A stretch of 64,000 nt of DNA, from the NCBI RefSeq assembly GCF_009746565.1, contig NZ_WRPN01000004.1, positions 62,001 through 126,000 on the forward strand, read 5' to 3'. Source of the stretch: Mariniflexile maritimum. Lineage in GTDB: Bacteria > Bacteroidota > Bacteroidia > Flavobacteriales > Flavobacteriaceae. Below the pieces are notes generated by a model that worked only from the letters and a program-made list of their open reading frames with translations, was not told the DNA's origin and ran no database searches. A program made the position numbers and the translations under genes. Shown piece by piece: positions 15,335 to 25,515 of the stretch; position 1 is the first letter of the stretch; the number at the start of each line of letters is the position of its first letter.

Positions 15335-17641
15335 ATGCCAAACCTAAAGTACTATTTTTTGTCTGTTTTTTTTGTTTCAATAAGCGCATTTGCCCAAGAA
15401 ACCACCCCTGCCGATCGTAAACCTGGGCATACAAACACCAACAAATTCAGGCAGTTGTACGATGAGTTTGCAACCCCAAACATGTATCGGGCTGCTTCTG
15501 GCGCTCCGGGTTCAGCGTATTATCAGCAACAGGCAGATTATAAGATGGATATTGTACTGGATGATAAAAACACCAAATTATCGGGGTTTGAAACGATAAC
15601 GTATTCCAATAATTCACCCGACATTCTAAAATACTTATGGGTTCAATTGGACCAAAACAAACGGGCGAAAAATTCTAAAAGCCCTTTGATTGAAAGTGAT
15701 AGGATTGAACAGGTTAAACGCCCCGATGCATTTGTAACAGATTATATGAAAGATCCTTTTGATGGTGGTTTTAATATTGAAGAAGTAAAAGATGCCAACG
15801 GATCTCCCCTCAAATACACCATCAATAGCACCATGATGCGCATCGAGCTTCCCCAGCCCTTAAAATCGGGCGAAAAAACCTCGTTTTCCATAAAATGGTG
15901 GTACAATATTAACAACCACTTGGTTGATAGGGCGCGATCTGGTTACGAATTTTTTCCTAAAGATGGCAACCGCGCCTATGTAATTGCCCAGTTTTTCCCT
16001 CGAATGGCGGTTTATAATGATGTTGAAGGTTGGCAAAACTCCCAATTTTGGGGGCGCGACGAGTTTGCACTTCCCTTTGGGAATTACGAAGTAAACATTA
16101 CCGTACCTGCCGATCATATTTTGGATGGAACGGGCGAACTAATGAACAGAAAAGAGGTTTTTTCAAAAACCATGATGGAACGTTTTGAAAAAGCAAAAAA
16201 ATCATACGAGCAGCCAGTTTTAATTGTTACGCAAGCGGAGGCTGAAGCGGCCGAAAAAGTATTTTCCGATAAAACAAAAACTTGGAAATTGAAAGCCGAA
16301 AACGTTCGCGATTTTGCATTTGCAACGTCAAGAAAATTTATATGGGACATGATGGCGGTAAAAATTGGCGGTAAAGACGTGATGGCGGTGTCGTTATACC
16401 CCAAGGAAGGCAACCCGCTCTGGGAAGAATGGTCAACAAAAGTGGTTGCAAGTACCTTGGAATCGTATTCTAAAAGAACGTTCGATTACCCGTACCACAA
16501 GGCCATATCGGTGCACGCGCACAACCAAGGTATGGAATATCCCATGATTTGCTGGAATTTTGGGCGTCCAGACGAGAAAGGCGTTTATAGCGACCGCACA
16601 AAATATGGTATGATGGGTGTTATCATTCACGAAGTTGGCCATAATTTTTTCCCAATGATCGTGAACAGCGATGAGCGCCAATGGACATGGATGGACGAAG
16701 GTTTAAATACCTTTTTGCAATATTTGGCCGAACAGGATTTTGGAAAAAAATATCCAAAGGCACTTTCGCCCCAAGACAAAGTATTTCCTTCCGATCGCGG
16801 TCCCGCTAAATTAATTGTACCTTACATGGGGGGCGACCAAGATTTTATTGCGCCAATTATGAGCAAAGGCTTAAATGTGTACCAATTTGGCAATAACGCC
16901 TATGGTAAACCCGCTACGGCCTTGAACATTTTACGAGAAACCGTTATGGGGCATGAACTTTTTGATTATGCTTTCAAGGAATATGCGCAGCGCTGGATGT
17001 TTAAGCACCCAACACCCGAGGATTTTTTCAGAACCATGGAAGATGCATCAGCAGTAGATTTGGATTGGTTTTGGCGTGGTTGGTTTTATACCACCGATTG
17101 GGTTGATATAGGTATTCAAGATGTGAAAAAATACTATGTTTCCTCAGAACCCAATAAATACATTAAGGATTATCTGGCAAAACAGGGCAGAACCGTAAAA
17201 GACCTGATGCCATTGGTTTATATGGTTGAAGAGGGCAGTGAAGATTTTAACGAGAGTTTGAAAAAAGGGACATTGTTGGATAATTCAAAACCGTTAAAAG
17301 ACTATATAATGGATAATTTTACCGAAACCGAACGCGCCAATATAAAAACCCCAAAGTATTTTTACAGCATCACGTTCAACAAACCTGGAGGTCTTGTTAT
17401 GCCCATTCTTGTAAAATATACCTACGCGGATGGTACTTCAAAAATGGAAACATATCCTGCGGAAGTTTGGCGATTGAACGATAAGGAAGTTAGCAAAACA
17501 ATAACTTCTGATAAAGAGATAACAAAAATTGAAGTGGACCCCGATTTGGAAACCGCCGATATTGATACTTCCAATAATACCTGGCCCAAACAAGCAGTAC
17601 AGAGCGATTTTGATAAGTTTAAGAACAAAGTGAAGGGATAA
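15335..17641 (+). CDS. Exported M1 family zinc metallopeptidase
   Basis: 768 residues with signal peptide (YFLSVFFVSISAFAQ). Aminopeptidase-type M1 enzyme: the zinc motif MMGVIIHEVGHNFFPMIVNSDERQWTWMDEGLNTFLQYLAE gives HExxH plus the Glu 18 residues downstream; NQGMEYPMICW is the substrate-binding GxMEN-like element (here GMEYP). The N-terminal beta-saddle domain spans residues about 45-260. The C-terminal region after residue 600 is beta-rich with no sorting domain. Probably digests peptides in the periplasm or outer membrane. Confidence 0.93.
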   Translation: MPNLKYYFLSVFFVSISAFAQETTPADRKPGHTNTNKFRQLYDEFATPNMYRAASGAPGSAYYQQQADYKMDIVLDDKNTKLSGFETITYSNNSPDILKYLWVQLDQNKRAKNSKSPLIESDRIEQVKRPDAFVTDYMKDPFDGGFNIEEVKDANGSPLKYTINSTMMRIELPQPLKSGEKTSFSIKWWYNINNHLVDRARSGYEFFPKDGNRAYVIAQFFPRMAVYNDVEGWQNSQFWGRDEFALPFGNYEVNITVPADHILDGTGELMNRKEVFSKTMMERFEKAKKSYEQPVLIVTQAEAEAAEKVFSDKTKTWKLKAENVRDFAFATSRKFIWDMMAVKIGGKDVMAVSLYPKEGNPLWEEWSTKVVASTLESYSKRTFDYPYHKAISVHAHNQGMEYPMICWNFGRPDEKGVYSDRTKYGMMGVIIHEVGHNFFPMIVNSDERQWTWMDEGLNTFLQYLAEQDFGKKYPKALSPQDKVFPSDRGPAKLIVPYMGGDQDFIAPIMSKGLNVYQFGNNAYGKPATALNILRETVMGHELFDYAFKEYAQRWMFKHPTPEDFFRTMEDASAVDLDWFWRGWFYTTDWVDIGIQDVKKYYVSSEPNKYIKDYLAKQGRTVKDLMPLVYMVEEGSEDFNESLKKGTLLDNSKPLKDYIMDNFTETERANIKTPKYFYSITFNKPGGLVMPILVKYTYADGTSKMETYPAEVWRLNDKEVSKTITSDKEITKIEVDPDLETADIDTSNNTWPKQAVQSDFDKFKNKVKG

Positions 17642-17734
17642 TATTAGGTCGCTACAAAACAGTTTAATAATTTTTAACATTAAGCAGCACATTAATTTAA
17701 GTGAATATCGTAATGTGGTAACCAAACAACTTAT

Positions 17735-17742
17735 TATATTTG
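17735..17742 (+). promoter_or_regulatory. -7 box (TATATTTG) abutting tatA
   Basis: Exact TAnnTTTG only four bases before the GTG start of tatA. Either the message is nearly leaderless, or the box is fortuitous. Confidence 0.3.
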
Positions 17743-17746
17743 TATC

Positions 17747-18034
17747 GTGATAATACTTTCTACATTTTTGTTTATAAGTGGTGCAGAAATAGCTTTTATA
17801 CTATTTATTGCCATCATGGTTTTTGGTGCCGACAAGCTTCCGGAAATTGCCAGGGGCTTGGGCAAGGGCATGCGCGTTCTTAAAGATGCTACCAACGACA
17901 TTAAACAGGAAATTACCAAAAGTGCCGAAAAAAACGGCATCGATACCAGTATTGTTTCCGACGTTCAAAAGGAATTGGATAGCGTTAAGGACAATATTGA
18001 CGACTTTACAGGTTCGGTGCGACGAAAATTGTAG
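17747..18034 (+). CDS. tatA: Twin-arginine translocase subunit TatA/TatE
   Basis: 95 residues, GTG start. Forms the pore-like oligomer of the Tat system that exports folded proteins. One N-terminal membrane helix (ISGAEIAFILFIAIMVFGADKLPEIARGLGKGMRVLKDA), with the FG hinge and the amphipathic KLPEIARGLGKG helix intact, then a charged C-terminal tail. A likely Tat substrate, the DUF1501 protein with an RRKFIKL leader, is encoded elsewhere in this window. tatC is not in the window. Confidence 0.93.
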   Translation: MIILSTFLFISGAEIAFILFIAIMVFGADKLPEIARGLGKGMRVLKDATNDIKQEITKSAEKNGIDTSIVSDVQKELDSVKDNIDDFTGSVRRKL

Positions 18035-18136
18035 TTTCCCTTTGGTTCTTAAAACAAATCTTCTTTCTAAATTATTCATTTGATTTTCTAAGAAAATAAA
18101 TGGTGTAATCGCTAATACAGGTTTTAGAAAATTAAC

Positions 18137-18883
18137 ATGGAAAAACTAAATAAAGTAGCAGAAATAACCATTGTTTTTTGGTTAATGAAGATTGTTGCTA
18201 CCACGCTAGGGGAAACGTTTGGCGATTACTTGGCAATGACATTAAATTTGGGTTACTTCACAGGCATTGTTATCACCCTTATTTTCTTTTTAATAGTACT
18301 TTCCATTCAATTATACACAAAAAAGTATATTCCTGTATGTTATTGGTTGGTAATTATTGCTACCACAACTTTAGGTACCGAAATTTCCGATTTTTTAGAT
18401 AGAAGCTTGCATTTAGGATATACCTTTGGAAGCTTGCTATTGTTATCCGGACTCCTTTTAACCTTAATGCTTTGGAACTTAAAATTCAAATCCTTAAATG
18501 TCTATCCCATTTTTAACAAGGACAAGGAAATTTATTATTGGTTGGCCATTCTATTTTCCAACAGTTTAGGAACGGCATTTGGCGATTATTTGAGCGACGT
18601 GGTGGGTTTGAGTTACTTGTTTGGTGCTATGGCTACGGCAGGCATAATTTTAATGGTAGTTATTTTGCATTACGCAACAAAAATTAATGAGGTCGTACTA
18701 TTCTGGATTGCGTTTGTGTTTACTAGACCTTTTGGTGCAACTTTTGGCGATTTCTTAACAAAACCAATTGAAAACGGCGGTTTAGACCTGGGCACCTTAA
18801 ATGCTTCCATGGTTTCAATAGTAACCATGACCTTTCTGCTTATAATTTCACACAGGTCCATTCAAAAAAACAAGGTGGGTTAA
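18137..18883 (+). CDS. COG4705-like membrane protein with four internal repeats
   Basis: 248 residues, about eight membrane helices. The protein consists of four copies of a two-helix unit whose signature is 'W....ATTLGETFGDYL...LNLGY..G': ATTLGETFGDYLAMTLNLGYFTG, TTTLGTEISDFLDRSLHLGYTFG, SNSLGTAFGDYLSDVVGLSYLFG, TRPFGATFGDFLTKPIENGGLDLG. The Asp in G(D/S)-D-Y/F-L is conserved in all four and would sit within the membrane, which hints at ion or metal handling. Family function is unknown to me. It converges on valS with only 14 bases between stops. Confidence 0.8.
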   Translation: MEKLNKVAEITIVFWLMKIVATTLGETFGDYLAMTLNLGYFTGIVITLIFFLIVLSIQLYTKKYIPVCYWLVIIATTTLGTEISDFLDRSLHLGYTFGSLLLLSGLLLTLMLWNLKFKSLNVYPIFNKDKEIYYWLAILFSNSLGTAFGDYLSDVVGLSYLFGAMATAGIILMVVILHYATKINEVVLFWIAFVFTRPFGATFGDFLTKPIENGGLDLGTLNASMVSIVTMTFLLIISHRSIQKNKVG

Positions 18884-18897
18884 CCGAAAAAACACCC

Positions 18898-21558
18898 CTA
18901 TTTTAAACTCGCCAAACTCGTTTTTAAGGTTTCAATTTTTGCTAGAGCATCGGCTTCTTTATTGCGTTCGTTGGTTAATACGTGTTCTGGCGCACCGGCA
19001 ACAAAACGTTCGTTTGATAGTTTTTTCTGAACCGATTTCAAAAAACCTTCGGTATAGGTCAACTCGTCGGTTAACTTTTTAATTTCTGCCTCCACATCAA
19101 TGCTGCCTTTCAAAGGAATAAAATATTCGTTTGATTTTACGCGGAAGGTTAGCGCACCTTCAACAGCATTTTCTACATAGGCAATGGTTTCCAGATGGCC
19201 TAATTTTTCAATAATAGCATCAAAAGAATGGGGCGCTTTTTCATAGTTAATCACCGAAAAAGCAAGGGCGTCCTTAAATGGTATGTTTTTTTCTTTCCGA
19301 ATATTTCTAATGCCCGAAATAACTTCCGAAGCAAATTCAAATTCGGCAATCAAGCTGTCGTTTATGGGTTTCGCTTCAGGCCATTTGGCAATAATCAAAG
19401 CTTCTTCGGGGCTACGTTCTGCAATATAATGCCAAATATCTTCGGTTAAAAATGGCATAAACGGATGCACGATTTTTAAGTTGTCTTCAAAAATCGCAAT
19501 TATGGCTTTGTAGGTAACCGCATCGATAGGTTTTTGGTAGGCGGGTTTAACCATTTCCAGGAGCCAACCACAAAAATCGTCATAAATCAACTTGTATATG
19601 GCCATGAGCGCATCGCTTAACCGGTATTTGCTGAATTGGTCATCTATTTCCAATAGGGCTTTTTGGAATTTTGATTGGTACCATGCAATAGCAGTTTTAT
19701 TGGCTTGTGGTTGCGGAATGTTTTGGTCAATTTCCCAACCGTCAACCAATCGGTAGGCGTTCCAAATTTTATTTCCAAACCCTTTTCCTTGTTGGCAAAG
19801 TGCTTCATCAAACATTAAATCGTTTCCTGCGGCACTGCTTAAAAGCAAGCCCACACGAACACCATCGGCACTGTATTCCTCGATTAATTTTAAGGCATCG
19901 GGCGAGTTTCCTAAAGATTTGCTCATTTTCCGGCGTTGCTTATCGCGCACCAAGCCTGTTAAATACACGTTGTTAAAGGGTTTTTCGCCTCTGTATTCGT
20001 ATCCTGCAATAATCATGCGGGCAACCCAAAAGAATAAAATATCGGGGCCTGTAACCAAATCGTTGGTAGGATAATAGTATTTTATGTCTTTGTTTTCTGG
20101 ATGGCGAATCCCGTCGAAAACGCTCATGGGCCATAGCCAGGAGCTGAACCAGGTATCTAAAGCATCGGTATCCTGTTTTAGGTCGTGGGTTGTTAGTTGT
20201 TGGTTGTTGGTTTTCTGTTTGGCAAGTTGCAAGGCAGCCTCTTTGGTTTCGGCAACAACAAAGTCGTTTTTTCCGTTGCCATAATAATAGGCAGGAATTT
20301 GCTGGCCCCATAATAACTGGCGCGAAATGTTCCAATCGCGAATGTTTTCCATCCAGTGGCGATAGGTGTTTTCAAATTTCTTGGGGAATAATTTAATTTC
20401 AGGTGCATCGCCTAAAACCGCATTGATAGCGGGTTTTACAAGGTTTTCCATTTTTAGGAACCATTGATCGGATAGGCGCGGTTCGATAACGGCTTTGGTC
20501 CTTTCGGAAGTGCCAACTTTATTAACGTGGGTTTCGGTTTTAACCAAAAAGCCATTTTCATCCAATTCTTGGGTTATTTCTTTGCGAACCACAAAGCGGT
20601 CTTTGCCTTGGTAGTGCAGCCCAAAACTGTTTAAGGTTGCATTGTCGTTAAAAATATCAATAACTTCCAGATTGTGCTTGTCGCCCAAAACCTTGTCGTT
20701 TTCATCGTGTGCAGGGGTAACTTTTAGGCAACCCGTGCCAAATGCCATATCAACGTAAGCATCTTCAATTATTGGGATAACACGATTGCAAATGGGTACG
20801 ATGGCTTTTTTTCCGCGTAAGTGCGCAAATCGTTCGTCGTTAGGATTGATGCAAATGGCCGTATCGCCAAAAATGGTTTCGGGGCGTGTGGTAGCAATGG
20901 TTAAAGTATCGTTGCTGCCTTCAATTTTATACTTTAAATAATAAAGATTTCCTTGTTTTTCTTCATAAATAACCTCTTCATCCGAAAGTGTGGTTTTTGC
21001 TTCCGGATCCCAGTTTACCATGCGGTAGCCACGATAAATGAGTCCTTTATTGTATAGATCAACAAATACTTTTATTACCGCTTCGTTCATATCGTCGTCC
21101 ATCGTGAACTTGGTTCTGTCCCAATCACAAGAACACCCTAACTTTTTAAGTTGCTCTAAGATAACGCCACCATATTCGTGGGTCCAATCCCAAGCGTGTT
21201 TTAAAAATGCTTCGCGCGACAAACTATTTTTATCAATGCCCTGTTCCTTGAGTTTGGCCACAACTTTGGCCTCGGTAGCAATTGAGGCGTGGTCGGTACC
21301 CGGCACCCAACAGGCATTTTTTCCTTGCAAACGTGCGCGACGAATAAGAACATCCTGAATGGTGTTGTTAAGCATGTGCCCCATGTGCAATACCCCAGTA
21401 ACGTTTGGTGGCGGTATTACTATGGTGTAGGGCTCTCTTTCATCTGGTTCGGAATGAAAATAATTATGTGCCATCCAGTAGTTGTACCATTTGGTTTCTA
21501 CTTGGCCTGCATCATATTTTAACGGCATTTGCATACTTTGGAATAGTTTTTGAATCAT
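18898..21558 (-). CDS. valS: Valyl-tRNA synthetase
   Basis: Class Ia aminoacyl-tRNA synthetase charging tRNA-Val, with an editing domain. Signature motifs: [16 protein letters not shown] (HIGH), [16 protein letters not shown] (KMSKS), [17 protein letters not shown], and editing block [16 protein letters not shown]. The C terminus is the coiled-coil arm ([31 protein letters not shown]). The longest frame starts at a TTG three codons upstream of this ATG, but that TTG is the end of a TACTTTTG -7 box; the conserved start is probably this ATG or the one at MQMPLKYDA eight codons further on. 886 residues as given. Confidence 0.97.
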   Translation of the reverse strand: MIQKLFQSMQMPLKYDAGQVETKWYNYWMAHNYFHSEPDEREPYTIVIPPPNVTGVLHMGHMLNNTIQDVLIRRARLQGKNACWVPGTDHASIATEAKVVAKLKEQGIDKNSLSREAFLKHAWDWTHEYGGVILEQLKKLGCSCDWDRTKFTMDDDMNEAVIKVFVDLYNKGLIYRGYRMVNWDPEAKTTLSDEEVIYEEKQGNLYYLKYKIEGSNDTLTIATTRPETIFGDTAICINPNDERFAHLRGKKAIVPICNRVIPIIEDAYVDMAFGTGCLKVTPAHDENDKVLGDKHNLEVIDIFNDNATLNSFGLHYQGKDRFVVRKEITQELDENGFLVKTETHVNKVGTSERTKAVIEPRLSDQWFLKMENLVKPAINAVLGDAPEIKLFPKKFENTYRHWMENIRDWNISRQLLWGQQIPAYYYGNGKNDFVVAETKEAALQLAKQKTNNQQLTTHDLKQDTDALDTWFSSWLWPMSVFDGIRHPENKDIKYYYPTNDLVTGPDILFFWVARMIIAGYEYRGEKPFNNVYLTGLVRDKQRRKMSKSLGNSPDALKLIEEYSADGVRVGLLLSSAAGNDLMFDEALCQQGKGFGNKIWNAYRLVDGWEIDQNIPQPQANKTAIAWYQSKFQKALLEIDDQFSKYRLSDALMAIYKLIYDDFCGWLLEMVKPAYQKPIDAVTYKAIIAIFEDNLKIVHPFMPFLTEDIWHYIAERSPEEALIIAKWPEAKPINDSLIAEFEFASEVISGIRNIRKEKNIPFKDALAFSVINYEKAPHSFDAIIEKLGHLETIAYVENAVEGALTFRVKSNEYFIPLKGSIDVEAEIKKLTDELTYTEGFLKSVQKKLSNERFVAGAPEHVLTNERNKEADALAKIETLKTSLASLK

Positions 21559-21564
21559 GTTGTG

Positions 21565-21572
21565 CAAAAGTA
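21565..21572 (-). promoter_or_regulatory. -7 box (TACTTTTG) of valS
   Basis: Exact TAnnTTTG on the minus strand ending at the first possible TTG start of valS. If used, transcription starts inside the longest frame and supports one of the downstream ATG starts. Confidence 0.35.
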
Positions 21573-21849
21573 CTTATATTTCCTTTTCTATAAAAGGTAT
21601 TATAAAGATTGATAAAATTGTTTTAGTGCTATTTTAACAATTTTTAAGAATTGAATTAGAAAAGATATATGTACTTTTAACCGTTGAAATTTACTCGAAA
21701 GATGCATTTCATCCGTCATTTTTGCTTTTTATGGAAAAAATAAGTATGTTTGGCGTGAATTTTAGCTCAAAATAGGTTGGTTTTATTGTTTTTCAATCGA
21801 GTAATAAGCCAATTAATTAAAATAACATTAAAAATAAAAACAAATAAAA

Positions 21850-22278
21850 ATGAAAAAATTGATTACCATTTTATTTATCGGTTTCGTAAGTCTAGCCGTA
21901 AATGCCCAAAACAAAGTTGCCAAAATCGAGTTTAAATCGGATACTATTGATTATGGTACCATTGAAAAAGGCTCCAATGGCGTGCGCGTGTTTGAATTTA
22001 CAAATACTGGTGATGCTCCGTTAATTATTTCGCAAGTAACCTCTAGTTGTGGTTGTACAATCCCCAAAAAGCCGGAAGGCCCCATTTTACCGGGAAAAAC
22101 GGGACAAATTGAGGTTAAGTACGACACCAATCGCGTAAACCCAATTAGAAAAACGGTTACGGTTATCTCTAATGCCGATACGCCCACCGTGGCCTTAAAA
22201 ATTAAAGGTGAAGTTATTGATTCTAAAGCAGAAAATGTGCTGGAAAAGAAAGATAAAAGCATCGTACAACAAAAGTAA
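21850..22278 (+). CDS. DUF1573 exported protein
   Basis: 142 residues. Signal peptide (LITILFIGFVSLAVNA) and one Ig-like DUF1573 domain: IEFKSDTIDYGTIEKGSNGVRVFEFTNTGDAPLIISQVTSSCGCTIPKKPEGPILPGKTGQIEVKYDTN, with the conserved SSCGCT pair of cysteines. The family resembles ASH/PapD-like beta-sandwiches and is very common in Bacteroidota; the function is unknown. It is a single-gene unit, with a terminator that reaches into the convergent protease gene. Confidence 0.88.
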   Translation: MKKLITILFIGFVSLAVNAQNKVAKIEFKSDTIDYGTIEKGSNGVRVFEFTNTGDAPLIISQVTSSCGCTIPKKPEGPILPGKTGQIEVKYDTNRVNPIRKTVTVISNADTPTVALKIKGEVIDSKAENVLEKKDKSIVQQK

Positions 22279-22302
22279 ACTACCTGTAATTTAATATACA
22301 AG

Positions 22303-22329
22303 CCCTAAACAAACGTTTAGGGTTTTGTG
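22303..22329 (+). terminator. Terminator of DUF1573 overlapping the protease 3' end
   Basis: CCCTAAAC / GTTTAGGG, perfect 8-bp stem with AAAC loop, then TTTTGTGTTT. It overlaps the stop codon of the convergent gene and may serve both. Confidence 0.65.
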
Positions 22330-23666
22330 TTTAAGGGCGATTTTAAGTGAAAATTAAAAGACAGTTCCTTGCCGTTTCTATCAACGGTAAGCCTAATGCG
22401 CTTGCCATCATCATCATAAAACATGTGGGTTATTTGTTGTAAGGTGAATGCATGGGCAGGTTTTCCATTTATGGCAAGTACCACATCATTTAACATCAAT
22501 CCAGCCTTGTAAGCAGGCGAGTCGGTTCTAAGTTCAACAATAGCATACGCTGGTTTCAAGGACAGTTTGTATTTAGGTGCCAGAATGATTTTAATGCTGT
22601 TGGTGGCATCGCCATTTTTGGTTTCCTCAATTCTGTTGGAGGTTTTGTTGTCCATTTCCTTAACATATCGTACGCCATCATAAGCCAATTCAATGCCGCT
22701 TTTATTATAACTAAAGGGCTCTTTAAATAAACCATTTTTTTTAAGAATGACCGTGGCATTTTGGTAATCGAAAATCAAATTGAAGCGTTTTAGAATGTTT
22801 CCTGCTACCGTACCGTTTCTGCTCTTTATTTTTTTTGCCGATGAAATGGACGCATTGTCGGGATAGGCGACATTGGCATTTTTAAGCATAAAACTTTTAA
22901 GATGGAGCGCGTCAATAGTGGTGCGTTTACCATACACACTGCCGCTAAGGCCATAACCAAGAAAATCGTTAAAATAGTTTGGTTTTGATTTTATGCCCAG
23001 CGAATCGTTTTCAAATAGCCATAGCGCATCGCTTCCACCGGAATCTATTAATAATTTAACGGGAATTGTGTTTCCGTTTTCGCTAATTTCAGCATTCAGG
23101 TAGGGCTTGTTGTTGTGAAATTCCAAATTTAAAACCTCACAATTTTTGCATGGTCTGGGTTTGAATTGTTCGGGGTTGGTAAGCGTCATGTACTTTCTTG
23201 CATAGTTTATTTCTATAATCAAATCCTTAAATAAATCGAAACCAATAACACCATGTACAGGCACGCCCAGTCGGGGCGTTAGGTTCAAATCGGCATCAAA
23301 TAACTCGTGTAAATCTTGATTCAGTTTAATGGCATCGCCAATTTTAACCATATTGTTTTTCGATTTTAATGCTTTTACAGCTTCGCCTTCGCCCAATCCT
23401 CTTAAAAACAGGGTTTCGGTTTCTCTAATATTCAAGGTATCCGACACATTCAAAAAACTAAAAATTATGGGTTTACTAACGCCAGTATCCAATAAAAAAG
23501 ACAAGGTAATACCGTTAATTTCAACAGGAATGATGATGAGGTTATTAATAAGCTTGAATTTAACCTTGGTGGTTTGCCGTTTGTTTTGAACATGGAAAGC
23601 AGCCTGTGCCAGACATAAATTTCCAGAAACCAGAATAAAGAGACAATAGCATATAAATCTTTTCAT
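22317..23666 (-). CDS. Exported retropepsin-like aspartyl protease with PDZ domain
   Basis: 449 residues from the ATG used (a GTG five codons upstream is in frame). Signal peptide CYCLFILVSGNLCLAQ. Two pepsin/retropepsin-like lobes: ITLSFLLDTGVSKPIIFSFL (DTG) at about residue 60 and IPVKLLIDSGGSDALWLFEND (DSG) at about residue 205, so both catalytic Asp residues lie in one chain. A C-terminal PDZ domain follows (AIVELRTDSPAYKAGLMLNDVVLAINGKPAHAFTLQQI). Family members are periplasmic; substrates are unknown. Confidence 0.85.
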   Translation of the reverse strand: MKRFICYCLFILVSGNLCLAQAAFHVQNKRQTTKVKFKLINNLIIIPVEINGITLSFLLDTGVSKPIIFSFLNVSDTLNIRETETLFLRGLGEGEAVKALKSKNNMVKIGDAIKLNQDLHELFDADLNLTPRLGVPVHGVIGFDLFKDLIIEINYARKYMTLTNPEQFKPRPCKNCEVLNLEFHNNKPYLNAEISENGNTIPVKLLIDSGGSDALWLFENDSLGIKSKPNYFNDFLGYGLSGSVYGKRTTIDALHLKSFMLKNANVAYPDNASISSAKKIKSRNGTVAGNILKRFNLIFDYQNATVILKKNGLFKEPFSYNKSGIELAYDGVRYVKEMDNKTSNRIEETKNGDATNSIKIILAPKYKLSLKPAYAIVELRTDSPAYKAGLMLNDVVLAINGKPAHAFTLQQITHMFYDDDGKRIRLTVDRNGKELSFNFHLKSPLNTKP

Positions 23667-23792
23667 AAAGAATAACAACACGTTAGGTTTATTGAAATTA
23701 CAAATCTTTGGTACACCATGTTTATTTTTAAACTGTTTTTTAAAAAAACTTTAAGATAATTTTCTCAACTTTGCGCCTCATAATAAAAAAAA

Positions 23793-24983
23793 ATGCCAAC
23801 AATATCCAGAAAAGGTCTTTTAATGCCAGAGTCGCCCATTCGTAAATTAGTGCCTTACGCAGAAAAGGCTGCGAAAAAGGGGAAATTTATATACTATCTA
23901 AACATAGGGCAACCCGATATTAAAACCCCCGAAGTTGCCTTAAAGGCAGTAAAAGACAATGATGTTGAAATTCTTTCTTATTCCAGATCGGAAGGCTCTG
24001 ATGCTTATCGAAAAAAACTGGCGGCCTATTATCATAAATTTGATATTGAAGTGTCGCATAAGGATATTGTGGTAACCACCGGTGCCAGTGAAGGCTTGCT
24101 TTTTTTGTTTAGCAGCATTATGGATCCGGGCGATGAGGTTATTATTTCCGAACCTTTTTATGCCAATTATATTGCCTTTTCAACGTCGTCGGGTGTAAAT
24201 GTGGTGCCTGCCGTTTGTTCTATTGACGACAATTTTGCATTGCCTTCCATTGAAACCTTTGAAAAATTGATCACACCAAAAACAAAGGCCATCTTAATTT
24301 GCAACCCTGGAAACCCAACAGGTTATTTATATTCTAAAGAAGAGATTGAAAAACTGGCCGCATTAGCCATTAAACACGATTTGTTTTTGGTTGCCGATGA
24401 AGTGTACCGTGAATTTGTTTATGATGGAAACCAACACTATTCCATTATGCAGGTAGCTGGTTTGGAAGAACATGCTGTGGTAATTGATTCGGTATCAAAG
24501 CGTTACAGCATGTGCGGTGCGCGCGTAGGGTGTCTGGTTTCAAAAAACAAGCTCGTTTTAAAAACGGTTTTAAAATTTGCCCAAGCACGTTTAAGTCCGC
24601 CAACCTACGCACAAATAGCCAGTGAGGCCGCCTTGGATACGCCCCAAAGTTATTTTGATGATGTGATTGCTGAATATGTGGAACGCCGCGATACTTTAAT
24701 TACGGAATTACAAAAAATTGAAGGCGTGCGTGTAGCAAAACCCAAAGGCGCTTTTTATTGCATTGTGGAGTTGCCCATAAAAAACTCCGATGATTTTGCA
24801 CAGTGGTTGTTGGAACATTTCGATATTAATGGCGAAACCGTAATGGTAGCTCCTGCGGGCGGATTTTACTCCACACCGGGTTTGGGTTTAAACCAAGTAC
24901 GCATCGCTTACGTGCTTAATAAAGAAAGTCTAATAAAAGCGGTACATATAATAAAAGAAGCCTTAAAGGTTTATAAGGATTAG
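23793..24983 (+). CDS. PLP-dependent aminotransferase (class I/II, aspartate-type)
   Basis: 396 residues. Transfers amino groups using pyridoxal phosphate bound to Lys in IDSVSKRYSMCGARVGCLVS. Other class I/II blocks: VVTTGASEGLLFLFSSIMDPGDEVIISEPFYANY, LICNPGNPTGYLYSKEEI (cofactor Asn), LFLVADEVYREFVYDG (Asp/Tyr), and the C-terminal Arg in QVRIAYVLNKE for the substrate carboxylate. Cytoplasmic. The family covers aspartate/tyrosine/alanine-type enzymes and the exact substrate cannot be set. Confidence 0.93.
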   Translation: MPTISRKGLLMPESPIRKLVPYAEKAAKKGKFIYYLNIGQPDIKTPEVALKAVKDNDVEILSYSRSEGSDAYRKKLAAYYHKFDIEVSHKDIVVTTGASEGLLFLFSSIMDPGDEVIISEPFYANYIAFSTSSGVNVVPAVCSIDDNFALPSIETFEKLITPKTKAILICNPGNPTGYLYSKEEIEKLAALAIKHDLFLVADEVYREFVYDGNQHYSIMQVAGLEEHAVVIDSVSKRYSMCGARVGCLVSKNKLVLKTVLKFAQARLSPPTYAQIASEAALDTPQSYFDDVIAEYVERRDTLITELQKIEGVRVAKPKGAFYCIVELPIKNSDDFAQWLLEHFDINGETVMVAPAGGFYSTPGLGLNQVRIAYVLNKESLIKAVHIIKEALKVYKD

Positions 24984-25180
24984 TTTTTTAAGCCTAAATA
25001 ATTGTAGATTTTAGTCGTTTTTAAGAATATAATTATAGCCTGTCGTTGCGTTGCCTGTCCGGATGCCGTATATTTCAAAAGCAGTTTTTTTTTTGGAAAA
25101 CTTCCTAAATAAACTCCCTAAACCTGTATGCATAAACATTGTTTTGAGCAAACTATGAAAATCGCTACAAGTTGATAATT

Positions 25181-25211
25181 TTTGGTATGATTAAAAAAGT
25201 TTGTATTTTTA
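25181..25211 (+). promoter_or_regulatory. Promoter of the MNT/HepT pair
   Basis: TTTG, exactly 19 bases, then TATTTTTA, one base off TTTG-N19-TAnnTTTG. It ends four bases before the first ATG, so the message is leaderless or starts at the ATG two codons further on. Confidence 0.5.
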
Positions 25212-25215
25212 ATGC

Positions 25216-25515
25216 ATGAGAATGATTGATAAAAATATTGATAAGATTAGAACCTTATGTAACAAACATAAAGTGGCTAGATTATTTGTATTTGGTTCAA
25301 TTTTGACTGATAATTTTAAAAAGTCAAGTGACATTGACTTAATTGTTGATTTCACTGGAGTAGAACTTTATGATTATGCAGACAATTATTTTGATTTAAA
25401 AGCATCTTTGGAAAAATTATTTAAAAGACCAATAGACTTGCTTGAAGATAAAGCTATTAAAAATCCATATTTAAGAAAATCCATCGACTCATCTAAACAA
25501 ATGATTTATGGATAA
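25216..25515 (+). CDS. mntA: MNT-type nucleotidyltransferase antitoxin
   Basis: 99 residues. Minimal nucleotidyltransferase: ARLFVFGSILTDNFKKSSDIDLIVDF holds the GS...DxD catalytic signature. In characterised MNT/HEPN modules this enzyme neutralises the HepT toxin by adding AMP residues to it. Here the downstream HepT gene overlaps by eight bases, so the pair is one operon. A second ATG two codons downstream may be used. The gene pair is AT-rich and lies alone between two housekeeping genes, in agreement with transfer. Confidence 0.88.
   Translation: MRMIDKNIDKIRTLCNKHKVARLFVFGSILTDNFKKSSDIDLIVDFTGVELYDYADNYFDLKASLEKLFKRPIDLLEDKAIKNPYLRKSIDSSKQMIYG

Noticed and set aside
19973-20335. 120-codon frame within valS in another phase
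   Set aside because: Lies fully inside a canonical valS gene and shows no domain.
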